Shown here in pieces: positions 1 to 7,788 of a stretch of 64,000 nucleotides of DNA. A model generated the notes under the pieces. That model worked only from the letters and a program-made list of their open reading frames with translations. It was not told the DNA's origin and searched no databases. The DNA is from Micromonospora sp. WMMD882. Its GTDB lineage: Bacteria > Actinomycetota > Actinomycetes > Mycobacteriales > Micromonosporaceae. The DNA lies in NCBI RefSeq assembly GCF_027497255.1, contig NZ_CP114903.1, forward strand, positions 5,084,001-5,148,000, read 5' to 3'. Numbering within the stretch: the first letter of the stretch is position 1; every line of letters begins with the position of its first letter. The position numbers and the translations under genes were made by a program.

Positions 1-1062
1 ATGCCGGCGCTGCCCACCCTGGCCGTGGTCGGGGCGACCGGTGCCGTCGGCACCGTGGTGTGCGAGCTGCTCTCCGCCCGGAAGAACGTCTGGGGGGAGA
101 TCCGCCTGATCGCCTCGGCCCGCTCGGTCGGCCGACGGCTGCGCTGCCGGGGCGAGGAGCTCGTCGTCCAGGCCCTGACCCCGGAGGCGTTCGACGGCGT
201 CGACGTCGCCATGTTCGACGTGCCGGACGAGATCTCCGCCGAGTGGGCGCCGGTCGCGGTGGGCCGGGGCGCGGTCGCGGTCGACAACTCCGGCGCGTTC
301 CGGATGGACCGCGACGTCCCGCTGGTGGTGCCCGAGATCAACCCCGACCAGGTGCGCAACCGGCCCAAGGGCATCATCGCCAACGCCAACTGCACCACCC
401 TCGCGATGATCGTCGCGGTCGCGCCGCTGCACCGCGAGTACGGCCTGCGTGAGCTGGTGCTCGCCTCGTACCAGGCGGTCTCCGGGGCGGGCCAGGCCGG
501 CGTGGACATCCTGCACGACCAGCTCGGCAAGATCGCCGGGGACCGGACGCTCGGCTCCCGGCCGGGCAACGTACGGCAGGCCGTCGGGGACGACCTCGGC
601 CCGTTCCCCGCGCCGCTGGCGTTGAACGTGGTCCCCTGGGCCGGCTCGTCCGCCGACGCCGGCTGGTCGTCCGAGGAGATCAAGCTGCGCAACGAGTCGC
701 GCAAGATCCTCGGGCTGCCCGACCTGAAGGTCTCCGCCACCTGCGTCCGGGTGCCGGTGGTGACCGGCCACTCGGTGGCCGTACACGCGGTCTTCGCCGC
801 CGAGGTGGACGCCGAGGGCGCCCGCGAGGCGCTGCGCAACGCGCCCGGCGTGATCGTCGTCGACGATCCGGACGCCGGTGAGTTCCCGATGCCGATCGAC
901 GCGGTCGGCACCGACCCGTCCTGGGTGGGCCGGATCCGCCGCGCGCTGGACGACCCGCGCGCCCTGGACCTCTTCGTCACCGGCGACAACCTGCGCAAGG
1001 GCGCCGCCCTGAACACCGCGCAGATCGCCGAGCTGCTCGCCGCCGAGCTCCGCGCCCGCTGA
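1..1062 (+). CDS. asd: Aspartate-semialdehyde dehydrogenase
   Basis: Converts L-aspartyl-4-phosphate to aspartate semialdehyde with NADPH, the branch-point step for lysine/diaminopimelate, threonine and methionine. The 353-residue product begins with a Rossmann glycine motif (GATGAVG, residues 11-17). The catalytic cysteine is C131 in NANCTT and the general-base histidine is probably H257 in TGHSVAV; the SGAGQAG and EEIKLRNE segments are family hallmarks. Length is normal for the family. The ATG is the first base of the window, so its promoter and any upstream partner (usually aspartokinase) cannot be seen. It converges with the GGDEF gene, and its stop codon touches a 35-bp tandem duplication. 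Confidence 0.96.
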   Translation: MPALPTLAVVGATGAVGTVVCELLSARKNVWGEIRLIASARSVGRRLRCRGEELVVQALTPEAFDGVDVAMFDVPDEISAEWAPVAVGRGAVAVDNSGAFRMDRDVPLVVPEINPDQVRNRPKGIIANANCTTLAMIVAVAPLHREYGLRELVLASYQAVSGAGQAGVDILHDQLGKIAGDRTLGSRPGNVRQAVGDDLGPFPAPLALNVVPWAGSSADAGWSSEEIKLRNESRKILGLPDLKVSATCVRVPVVTGHSVAVHAVFAAEVDAEGAREALRNAPGVIVVDDPDAGEFPMPIDAVGTDPSWVGRIRRALDDPRALDLFVTGDNLRKGAALNTAQIAELLAAELRAR

Positions 1063-1131
1063 GGCTCTCAGGCGGGGGCGAGGCGGACGCCGTCGCAGGC
1101 TCTCAGGCGGGGGCGAGGCGGACGCCGTCGC
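1062..1131. repeat. 35-bp perfect tandem duplication
   Basis: Positions 1062-1096 and 1097-1131 are identical. The repeat starts at the last base of the asd stop codon and covers the last codons and stop of the convergent GGDEF gene. The second copy (1097-1131) is inside the GGDEF frame; the first is a relic of the same gene end lying between the two genes. It looks like a slippage duplication. Confidence 0.95.
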
Positions 1132-2524
1132 GGCCGGCCCGCTTGACCGCGTAGAGAGCCTGGTCGGCGCGGCGCAGCGTCGACTCGGACGACTCGCCGG
1201 GCTGGGGCAGGGCCACGCCGACGCTGATCGTCCGGCCGGTCTCCCGGGCCGCCTGGGCGAGCCGCCCGGCGATGCGGACCGCCTCGTCCGGGCGGCTCAC
1301 CTCGATGACCGCCACGAACTCGTCCCCGCCCACCCGGTACAGCTCGTCGCCCTGCCGCAGCGCCGCCTGCAACGCCCGGGCCAGGGTGACCAGCACCCGG
1401 TCGCCGGCCTGGTGGCCGTACGTGTCGTTGACGCTCTTGAAACCGTCCACGTCGATGGCGAGCAGGGCGGTCCGGCCCGGTACGGCGGCGGCGATCCGCC
1501 GGCCGAACGGGCCGGTGTGCCCCAGCCCGGTGAGCGGGTCGGAGCTGGCCTGCTCGCGTAGCCGGGCCAGGGTGCGCAGCCGGTCCAGGCAGGTCCACGC
1601 CTGGTTGGCGAGCAACTCGATCAGGTTGACCGTGGTCGGGTCCGGCCGCAGCAGCCGCTCGTCGGCGACCAGCAGCATGCCACCGGTGTCCGGCGGCCCG
1701 ACCGGCACGGTGATCAGGGTGCGCACCCCGGCGCGCGCCAGCGGTAGATGGTCCGAGATCGGCGGGTGGCCCGGCTCACCGAGGGTGTAGCCGGGGCCGT
1801 ACCGGTGGGCGCGGCTCATCAACCGGCCGAGCGGCCCCGGCCCGGCCTCGACCAGCTCGGCGCGGAGCCGGGACTCCAGCTCGCCCGGCACGCGCGGCGG
1901 GGCCCCGAGCCGGGGACCGTCGACGTCGGGCAGCACCAGCACGGCGGCGGAGAGCCCGGAGACGTCCCGGGCGGCGCAGATCGCCGCGGTCAGCAGGTCC
2001 CACTCGGTGGGGGCCGAGCTGAACGCGGCGGCGTGCCGCAGCATCTTCTCGCTGCGGCTCTCCGCCGGGGGGCCGCCGAGCGCCATGATCCGCGCGCCGA
2101 GCCGGGTGGCGATCCGGTCGGCGGCCGCCCGCCAGGGGCCCAGCTCCACCGGCTCGGACCACTGGAGGTCGAGGACGCCGAGCGGCCGGCCGGCCGGGTC
2201 GGTCACCGGCACGCAGATCTCGGCGGTCACGTCCGGCCGGACCGGCAGGTAGTCCGGATCGTCGGCGACCCGGGCCACGGTGGCCCCGACGCCCGAGGCG
2301 TAGACCCGCCCGACGATCCCCGTCTTCGGGGGCACGGTGGCGTACACCTGCCAGGAGCCGGTGGCGGCGACGCACCGCAGCCGGTCGTGGACCTGGAGCA
2401 GGACGGAGATCGTCGCCGGGGCGTACCGGGACAGAGTGTCGACGGTCCACTGGCAGGCTTCGACGGCGGTCGACGCCATGGGCAGGCGTACCGTCACGTC
2501 ACGGATGACTCGATCCAGATCCAC
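1103..2524 (-). CDS. Diguanylate cyclase with two N-terminal GAF-like domains
   Basis: Predicted to make c-di-GMP from two GTP. From the chosen GTG (2524) the protein has 473 residues: two GAF-like sensor regions (about 1-165 and 170-320) and a C-terminal GGDEF domain (about 325-473). The active site is a canonical GGDEF (about 399-403), and an RxxD inhibitory site (RQGD) lies five residues before it, so product feedback inhibition is expected. No transmembrane segment is seen, so it is probably cytosolic. The frame stays open upstream to 2722, but that part has a composition unlike a protein domain, so the GTG is preferred; no strong RBS decides it. No EAL or PilZ gene is nearby. Confidence 0.88.
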   Translation of the reverse strand: MDLDRVIRDVTVRLPMASTAVEACQWTVDTLSRYAPATISVLLQVHDRLRCVAATGSWQVYATVPPKTGIVGRVYASGVGATVARVADDPDYLPVRPDVTAEICVPVTDPAGRPLGVLDLQWSEPVELGPWRAAADRIATRLGARIMALGGPPAESRSEKMLRHAAAFSSAPTEWDLLTAAICAARDVSGLSAAVLVLPDVDGPRLGAPPRVPGELESRLRAELVEAGPGPLGRLMSRAHRYGPGYTLGEPGHPPISDHLPLARAGVRTLITVPVGPPDTGGMLLVADERLLRPDPTTVNLIELLANQAWTCLDRLRTLARLREQASSDPLTGLGHTGPFGRRIAAAVPGRTALLAIDVDGFKSVNDTYGHQAGDRVLVTLARALQAALRQGDELYRVGGDEFVAVIEVSRPDEAVRIAGRLAQAARETGRTISVGVALPQPGESSESTLRRADQALYAVKRAGRDGVRLAPA

Positions 2525-3186
2525 GCAGGCGTCGTTCCAGGTCAGGACGGGTCCGGCGGGTCCGGACCCCGCGAGCAAGCCTACCCACGCCGCCGATGGG
2601 CCCGACGTGCTCGTACACATGTTCCATCCACAGGGTGTGGACGACGGCTGTGGACGACGGTCGGCGCGGTGGCCCGGGTCGACGGGTGGACGCCGGCCCG
2701 GGCCACCACCGAAACCGTCCACATGAGAGGATCGTCGTCGACGCCGGTCCGGTCACCTGGTCGTGCTGTTGCGGTGGCGGTGGCCGTGAAATCGTGCGTA
2801 AGAAGCCGCCCGACGTGGTCGCGGTGCGTCGATGCCGCCTGCCTGCGCAATTTCCCCGGATCACCCGTTCGGCTTCTGCCGGCGCGGCCGACGGCAGTTA
2901 CCTCGACTGTCGATCGGGTGCCTCTCGATCACTGGTGGAGCCCGGCCGGTCGTTGCTCACCCGTGCCGACCTGCGTCATCACCCTCAGTGTATAGGCATG
3001 CGCCGATCGACTGAGGCGCATGGTCCGTTCGGTCGTGGTTGATCAACCGCCCAGTCGTTACTTGCCCGTGCAGCTTTCTGAACGCCACATGTGGTATCAC
3101 CATCGATAGCCTCAGGCATTCTTCACGGAAACGTGGGAGCCCGTGCCGTCGGTTTGCCCGGCGGCCTTTCGGAATGTGGGGGAATC
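2525..3186. other. Intergenic stretch with no recognisable gene
   Basis: This spacer lies between the divergent GGDEF gene and the small ORF at 3187. Open frames in it are short and overlapping. The part from about 2990 to 3130 is less GC-rich than its surroundings and probably holds the promoter for the small ORF, but no convincing -35/-10 pair was found. Confidence 0.5.
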
Positions 3187-3387
3187 GTGAGCAGCAACCT
3201 GAAGGGCGGAGACCTTCCCATCAACCGGCGCTTCCCGTCGGCGGGGCGCTGGGCGCTCCTCGACCGGGCCGACCGCGACCGGCGCGGCGCCGGCGACCCG
3301 AGCGCGTTCGACGGCAGCGGCGACGCCGCCGTCCAGAACCCGGCCCGACCCGACTGCGGGTCGGGCGGCAGCTACGCGTACCGCTGA
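3187..3387 (+). CDS. Small hypothetical protein (66 aa)
   Basis: Not recognised. A GTG at 3187 is preceded by a GGGGGA ribosome-binding site about 4 nt upstream, and the frame ends at 3387. The product is hydrophilic and rich in Asp, Arg and Gly, has a single cysteine ten residues from the C-terminus, and ends in a Gly/Ser/Tyr-rich tail. There is no signal peptide or membrane segment. It sits alone in a roughly 1.2-kb intergenic region with no modifying enzyme beside it, so a peptide natural-product role cannot be argued. The good RBS is the main reason to believe it is real. Confidence 0.45.
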   Translation: MSSNLKGGDLPINRRFPSAGRWALLDRADRDRRGAGDPSAFDGSGDAAVQNPARPDCGSGGSYAYR

Positions 3388-3456
3388 CCAACCGGAAACC
3401 CACCGTCGCGCCGGCTCTGACGGGAGGCCGGCGGGGCGGTCCGGAGCGGTGCCGTC

Positions 3457-3507
3457 GCCGGCGTCGGCCGGCTGTGGTGGCATGCCGGCGTCGGCCGGCT
3501 GTGGTGG
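3457..3507. repeat. Two 24-bp direct repeats, 27-bp period
   Basis: An identical 24-bp GC-rich unit occurs at 3457-3480 and 3484-3507, separated by CAT. It lies in the spacer between the small ORF and the 5'-nucleotidase gene. Apart from this repeat, nothing recognisable is seen from 3388 to 3739. Confidence 0.9.
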
Positions 3508-3739
3508 CCGCCGGTGACCCTGATCGATCCGCTCCGGCGACCCGTCAGCCGGTAGGGCGTGCCGGCGCCCGCCGGAGCGGATCGTGACCGGTCGACCGAA
3601 CCCGGCCGGGATGAGAGGCTGTCGGACGGCAGGACGCCGCCCCCGGGCGGCGACCCGCGATCGACCCTGCAACGGTACGGATCAGGAGCCCGGACGACTC
3701 ATCGCCGGCTCCCACGCACCGACCCTCACGAGGAGTTCC

Positions 3740-5434
3740 ATGTCCGTCTCCGGGATGCGTCGCCGGGCCGCGATCGGTCTGGCCGTGATCTCCGCGGCCG
3801 CGTTCAGCGCGATCGCCGCGACCCCCACCCAGGCCCACCGACCGGGGCCCAAGCCGGTCGACGTCAAGCTGCTCGCCCTCAACGACTTCCACGGCAACCT
3901 GGAACCGCCGTCCGGCTCCAGCGGCACCATCGCCGGGCAGCCCGCGGGCGGCGCGGAATACCTGGCCACCCACCTCAGGGAGCTGAGCCAGGAGGCCAGG
4001 AAGAAGAACACCATCACGGTCGCCGCCGGTGACCTGATCGGCGCGTCGCCGCTGCTGTCCGCCGCGTTCCACGACGAGCCGACCATCGAGGCGCTGTCGA
4101 TGGCCGGGCTGGACTACGCCAGCGTCGGCAACCACGAGTTCGACGAGGGCCCGGCCGAGCTGCTCCGGATCCAGAACGGCGGCTGCCACCCGGTCGACGG
4201 CTGCGCCGCCGGCGCCCGGTACAAGGGGGCCGGTTTCCAGTACCTGTCGGCCAACGCCTTCAAGACCTCCAACGGCCAGCCGCTGCTGCCGCCGTACGCC
4301 GTCCACAAGGTCGACGGGGTCAAGGTCGGCTTCATCGGCATGACGCTGGAGGGCACCCCGGACATCGTCAGCAAGGAGGGCACCGCCGGTCTGACCTTCG
4401 GCGACGAGGCGGACACCGCCAACCGGTACGCGCGCGAGCTGCGCCGCAAGGGCGTCGAGACGATCGTGGTGCTGCTGCACGAGGGCGGCAACCAGGCCGG
4501 CGCCGGCGGCATCAACGACTGCGTCGACTTCAGCGGCCCGGTGGTGGACATCGCCAACCGGATGGACCCGTCGATCGACGTGGTCGTCAGCGGGCACACC
4601 CACCAGGCGTACAACTGTGAGATCGGCGGCAAGCTGGTCACCAGCGCCAGCTCGTTCGGTCGGCTGGTCACCGACATCGACCTGAAGATCGACAGGCGTA
4701 CCGGCGACGTGCTGAGCATGCGGGCGGAGAACGTCGTGGTCACCCGGGACGTCACCAAGGACCCGAAGCAGACCGCGCTGATCGACCGCTACAAGAAGAT
4801 CCTCGGCCCGGTCGCCGGCCAGGTCGTCGGCACCACCAGCGCGCCGCTGACCCGCGCCCAGGAGACCCTCTTCGGTACGACGCTGGGCGAGTCCACCATG
4901 GGCAACGTGATCGCCGACGCGCAGCTCGCCGCCACCGACAACGAGCAGAACGCGGTCGCCGCCTTCATGAACCCGGGCGGGGTACGCGCCGATCTGGACG
5001 CCGGGCAGGTCACCTACGAGGAGGCGTTCACGGTCCAGCCGTTCGCCAACAACCTCACCACCCTCGACCTGACCGGGGCGCAGCTCTACTGCGTGCTGGA
5101 GCAGCAGTTCACCGTCGGGCGCACGCTCTACCCGTCCGGGTCGGTCCGTTACACGGTGAACCCGGCCGGGACCACCGCGCCGGTCGCCGACCCGTGCGCG
5201 GGTAGCCGGGTCGTGCCGGGCAGCCTGACCATCGGTGGTACGGCGGTCACCGCCGACGCCACCTACCGGATCACGGTGAACAGCTTCCTGGCCGGCGGCG
5301 GGGACGGCTTCAGCGTGCTGGCGCAGGGCACCAACCGGGTCACCGGCATGATCGATCTGGACGCCCTGATCGTGTACCTCAAGGCGAGCTCGCCGATCGC
5401 CGCGCCGGCGCTGGACCGCATCGCGGTCGCCTGA
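3740..5434 (+). CDS. Secreted bifunctional metallophosphatase / 5'-nucleotidase
   Basis: Expected to hydrolyse extracellular nucleotides (UshA/YfkN family) and release phosphate and nucleosides for uptake. The 564-residue product has a twin-arginine-like or Sec signal peptide (basic RRR, then a hydrophobic stretch ending in an A-x-A site near residue 30). The metallophosphatase domain follows with NDFHGN (48-53), GNHEFDEG (N131, H132) and GHTHQ (H286, H288), then the C-terminal 5'-nucleotidase domain with the NPGGVRADL and GGGDGF substrate-pocket motifs. The ATG at 3740 is chosen over the longer frame (from 3584) because it has a GAGGAG RBS and starts the signal peptide. A strong hairpin follows the stop. 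Confidence 0.93.
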   Translation: MSVSGMRRRAAIGLAVISAAAFSAIAATPTQAHRPGPKPVDVKLLALNDFHGNLEPPSGSSGTIAGQPAGGAEYLATHLRELSQEARKKNTITVAAGDLIGASPLLSAAFHDEPTIEALSMAGLDYASVGNHEFDEGPAELLRIQNGGCHPVDGCAAGARYKGAGFQYLSANAFKTSNGQPLLPPYAVHKVDGVKVGFIGMTLEGTPDIVSKEGTAGLTFGDEADTANRYARELRRKGVETIVVLLHEGGNQAGAGGINDCVDFSGPVVDIANRMDPSIDVVVSGHTHQAYNCEIGGKLVTSASSFGRLVTDIDLKIDRRTGDVLSMRAENVVVTRDVTKDPKQTALIDRYKKILGPVAGQVVGTTSAPLTRAQETLFGTTLGESTMGNVIADAQLAATDNEQNAVAAFMNPGGVRADLDAGQVTYEEAFTVQPFANNLTTLDLTGAQLYCVLEQQFTVGRTLYPSGSVRYTVNPAGTTAPVADPCAGSRVVPGSLTIGGTAVTADATYRITVNSFLAGGGDGFSVLAQGTNRVTGMIDLDALIVYLKASSPIAAPALDRIAVA

Positions 5435-5466
5435 CGGCTCACCACCGGCCGACCCTGGTCGATCCG

Positions 5467-5500
5467 GACCGGCCCCGGAGCTCCGGCTCCGGGGCCGGTC
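5467..5500 (+). terminator. Perfect 14-bp stem hairpin after the 5'-nucleotidase gene
   Basis: The arms at 5467-5480 and 5487-5500 are perfectly complementary with a 6-nt loop. There is no U tract, as usual for actinobacterial terminators. It starts 32 nt after the stop codon. Confidence 0.75.
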
Positions 5501-5673
5501 TGCTTTCGGGCCGGTCTGCTGCTGGGCCGGTCCGGCTCTTGGGGCGGTCTGCGCCTGGGCCCATGCTCCCGGCGGCCGGGCCGATCGGTCGGTCACCCTC
5601 GGTGACGTGGGGCGGGTGGAGGTGGAGCAGATGGACCCTTTGGAGCTGCCCCGGATATGGGGCACAGCCGCTC

Positions 5674-5801
5674 GGCCTGGTCGGTCTGGTCGGTCTGGTC
5701 GGTTTGGTCTGGTCGGGTCGGTCTGGTCGAATCGATCTGGTCGGGTCGGACGGGTCGGGCGGTCTGGTCGGTCCGGTCTGGTCGGGCCGGTCTCAGTCTG
5801 G
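5674..5801. repeat. Degenerate GGTCTGGTC-type tandem repeat
   Basis: About 125 bp of strongly strand-biased sequence built from repeats of GGTCTGGTC, GGTCGGTCTG and close variants. It runs into the 3' end of the monooxygenase gene, whose stop codon lies at 5793-5795. The upper strand is almost free of A. With the hairpin above it fills the spacer 5435-5792; no gene is seen there. Confidence 0.85.
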
Positions 5802-7004
5802 CTGGGCGGAGGGGACGACCGGCGGATCCCAGTCGGCGTACCGGGCCATCGACCGCAACGCGACGCGTGGTGGCGTCAGGCGCAGCACGGCGTTCCGCAG
5901 GCCCACCGCGACGGGGTCGCGTAGTTGCTGACCGAACCGGCCGACCTGGAACGCGGCCCGGGCGACCGCCTGGGAGCGGGGACGCCGCTGGGCGTCGTAC
6001 GCGACGAGGGCCGCCACCACGTCGGCCGTCGGGGCGCACGCGGCGGCGAGGACGACGGCGTCCTCAATGGCCTGGTTCGCCCCCTGCCCCAGGTTCGGGG
6101 TCATCGCGTGCGCCGCGTCACCGAGCAGCGCGACGGCGCCCACCCGGTACGACGGCAGCGGAGTGCCGAGATGGTGGATGTCGGTACGGATGACCGCCTC
6201 GGCCCGGGTCGCGTCCAGCAACGCCGGAACGGGATGGTGCCACGTGCCGAACAGCGCCCGCACCAACCGCGCCTCGTCACCGGTGGGGGACGCCCGACCG
6301 GCCTCGGCGTTCACCGCGGCGAACCAGTACACCCGGCCGTCGCCGAGCGGCACCATGCCGAACTCGGCGCCCCGGCCCCAACTGACTGCGGTGGCCAGGT
6401 CGCCACGCCACGGCTGGTCGGTGACTCCACGCCAGGCGGTCGACCCCGCGTACGCCGGTGGCGGGGCATCCGGCCACAGCCGGGCCCGTACGACGCTGTC
6501 GATGCCGTCGGCCGCGACGACCAGATCCGGTACGACGGAGGCGTGCCGGCCGTCGTGCCGGTAGGTCACCCGTGGCGGCGGCCCAGACGTGACGTCCACC
6601 ACCTCGGCGCCGGTGACGATCCGGTCCGCCGGCAGCGCCGCGCGCAGGAGCCGGTGCAGCGTGACCCGGTGGATGCCCAGCGCCGCCGTGCCCAGGGCCC
6701 GGCTCATCGCCGCGCCGTCCACACGGGAGAGCCACCGCCCGGACGCGGTACGGAGGCCCCCCGGGGCGTCGACGTGCCCGGCGTCGCGCACCGCGTCGCC
6801 GACGCCCAGCGCGTCCAGCCCCCGCAGCCCGTTGGCCATCAGGGTCAGGCCGGCGCCGACCTCGCCGAACCGCGGGGCCTGCTCCAGCACCAGCACGTCC
6901 CACCCGCGTCGGCGCAGGCCGATCGCGGCACACAGGCCACCGATGCCGGCCCCGATCACCACGGCGCTCGCGTCACCCACAGCGTCCTCCCGGGCCACGG
7001 ACAT
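5793..7004 (-). CDS. FAD-dependent monooxygenase (UbiH / salicylate hydroxylase type)
   Basis: A 403-residue class A flavoprotein monooxygenase expected to hydroxylate an aromatic or similar substrate with NAD(P)H and O2. The N-terminal dinucleotide-binding motif GAGIGG is at about residues 16-21. The family GD motif is present as LLGDAAHAMTPNLGQG, which binds the FAD ribityl and pyrophosphate. No membrane segment or extra domain is present. The ATG at 7004 directly precedes the Rossmann fold; the 14 further residues of the open frame are not typical. It stands alone, so the substrate cannot be deduced. Salicylate or zeaxanthin epoxidase-like roles are possible but unproven. Confidence 0.9.
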   Translation of the reverse strand: MSVAREDAVGDASAVVIGAGIGGLCAAIGLRRRGWDVLVLEQAPRFGEVGAGLTLMANGLRGLDALGVGDAVRDAGHVDAPGGLRTASGRWLSRVDGAAMSRALGTAALGIHRVTLHRLLRAALPADRIVTGAEVVDVTSGPPPRVTYRHDGRHASVVPDLVVAADGIDSVVRARLWPDAPPPAYAGSTAWRGVTDQPWRGDLATAVSWGRGAEFGMVPLGDGRVYWFAAVNAEAGRASPTGDEARLVRALFGTWHHPVPALLDATRAEAVIRTDIHHLGTPLPSYRVGAVALLGDAAHAMTPNLGQGANQAIEDAVVLAAACAPTADVVAALVAYDAQRRPRSQAVARAAFQVGRFGQQLRDPVAVGLRNAVLRLTPPRVALRSMARYADWDPPVVPSAQPD

Positions 7005-7305
7005 GGAGCACCAGACTACGTATCCGCCGCGCGGCGGGGTTTCCACGGGCGGCGCCGCCGCCGGGCTTCCAGGGGCGGCGTCGCCCGCGAGATGGCTCGT
7101 CGTGCCCGCGCCCGGCTACCACCCCTCCCGTACGGTGTCACGCGCGGCGCTGGCCCGGACCGTCCCGCCGGTGGGCATCGGCCCCGCGAGCCGTCCGCCT
7201 GGTACCCGACGATGGCGTCGGCCGGAGGTGACCGCCGCTCGGCCACAGGCCGCCGTCGTGCGGGAACGCGGTTTCCGGGCGGGCCGCCGGAACCCTCCGT
7301 GGACA

Positions 7306-7334
7306 TTGACAAGCGCCACTGGGCAAACTACGTT
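7306..7334 (+). promoter_or_regulatory. Candidate sigma-70-type promoter in the 7005-7788 spacer
   Basis: TTGACA at 7306-7311 and TACGTT at 7329-7334 are 17 bp apart. The 785-bp spacer between the monooxygenase and xylanase genes has no convincing ORF. This promoter, if real, would give the xylanase gene a leader of about 450 nt or drive an unseen small RNA. Confidence 0.4.
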
Positions 7335-7535
7335 CGGATCGACCAGAGAAGGTTCGTGCGCTCGCTGGCGGAGCTCGCCCGCGTGCCTGCGATGGGCAGC
7401 GGAGCCGGCCGGCTCCACCGGACCGGCCACCACGGAGGGCAACCGTGGGCCCCGCTGGGTCGGCGCTCACGTGCCGTCGGCCGTCCGCCTCGCGCCCGCC
7501 GCGACCGGTGGGCGTGACCGCCGGCCCGATGTCGT

Positions 7536-7549
7536 TGTGAGCGCTAACA
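7536..7549 (+). promoter_or_regulatory. LacI-family operator upstream of the xylanase gene
   Basis: TGTGAGCGCTAACA is a 14-bp near-perfect palindrome (6 of 7 positions per half) centred on GCGC, the typical form of LacI/CebR-type operators controlling polysaccharide hydrolases in actinomycetes. A possible -10 box (TAACAT, 7545-7550) overlaps its right half, which fits repression. It is 240 nt before the start codon. No LacI gene is in the window. Confidence 0.6.
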
Positions 7550-7788
7550 TCGCCGGCCCGGGTGGCACCCCGTCAGCGCCGGGCTAGCGCAGCACCTGGC
7601 TCACGGCTGAGTGGCCGGCTGACGTGCCGCCCCGATGCCCGCCGCCAGCGTGTCGACGCCTCTCCGGCCGTCACCCGCTGTCAGGTATCCCACGTCCTGC
7701 CGGGCGCGGCTCCTACCTGCGCGGCCAACCAGACGCCTTCGCGCTCGACCGGAGGCGCCGGCCGTCCTCCCACCCCAGGAGAAGCTTG

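Noticed and set aside
1068..1598. A 176-codon minus-strand frame ending in the same residues as the GGDEF gene
   Set aside because: It only picks up the first copy of the 35-bp duplication in another frame; upstream it is an out-of-frame reading of the GGDEF gene.
3187..3387. RiPP precursor interpretation of the 66-residue ORF
   Set aside because: Only one cysteine, no recognisable leader motif and no modifying enzyme or protease gene nearby.
3545..5665. A 706-codon minus-strand frame opposite the 5'-nucleotidase gene
   Set aside because: Antisense shadow; the plus-strand product has complete catalytic motifs and a signal peptide.
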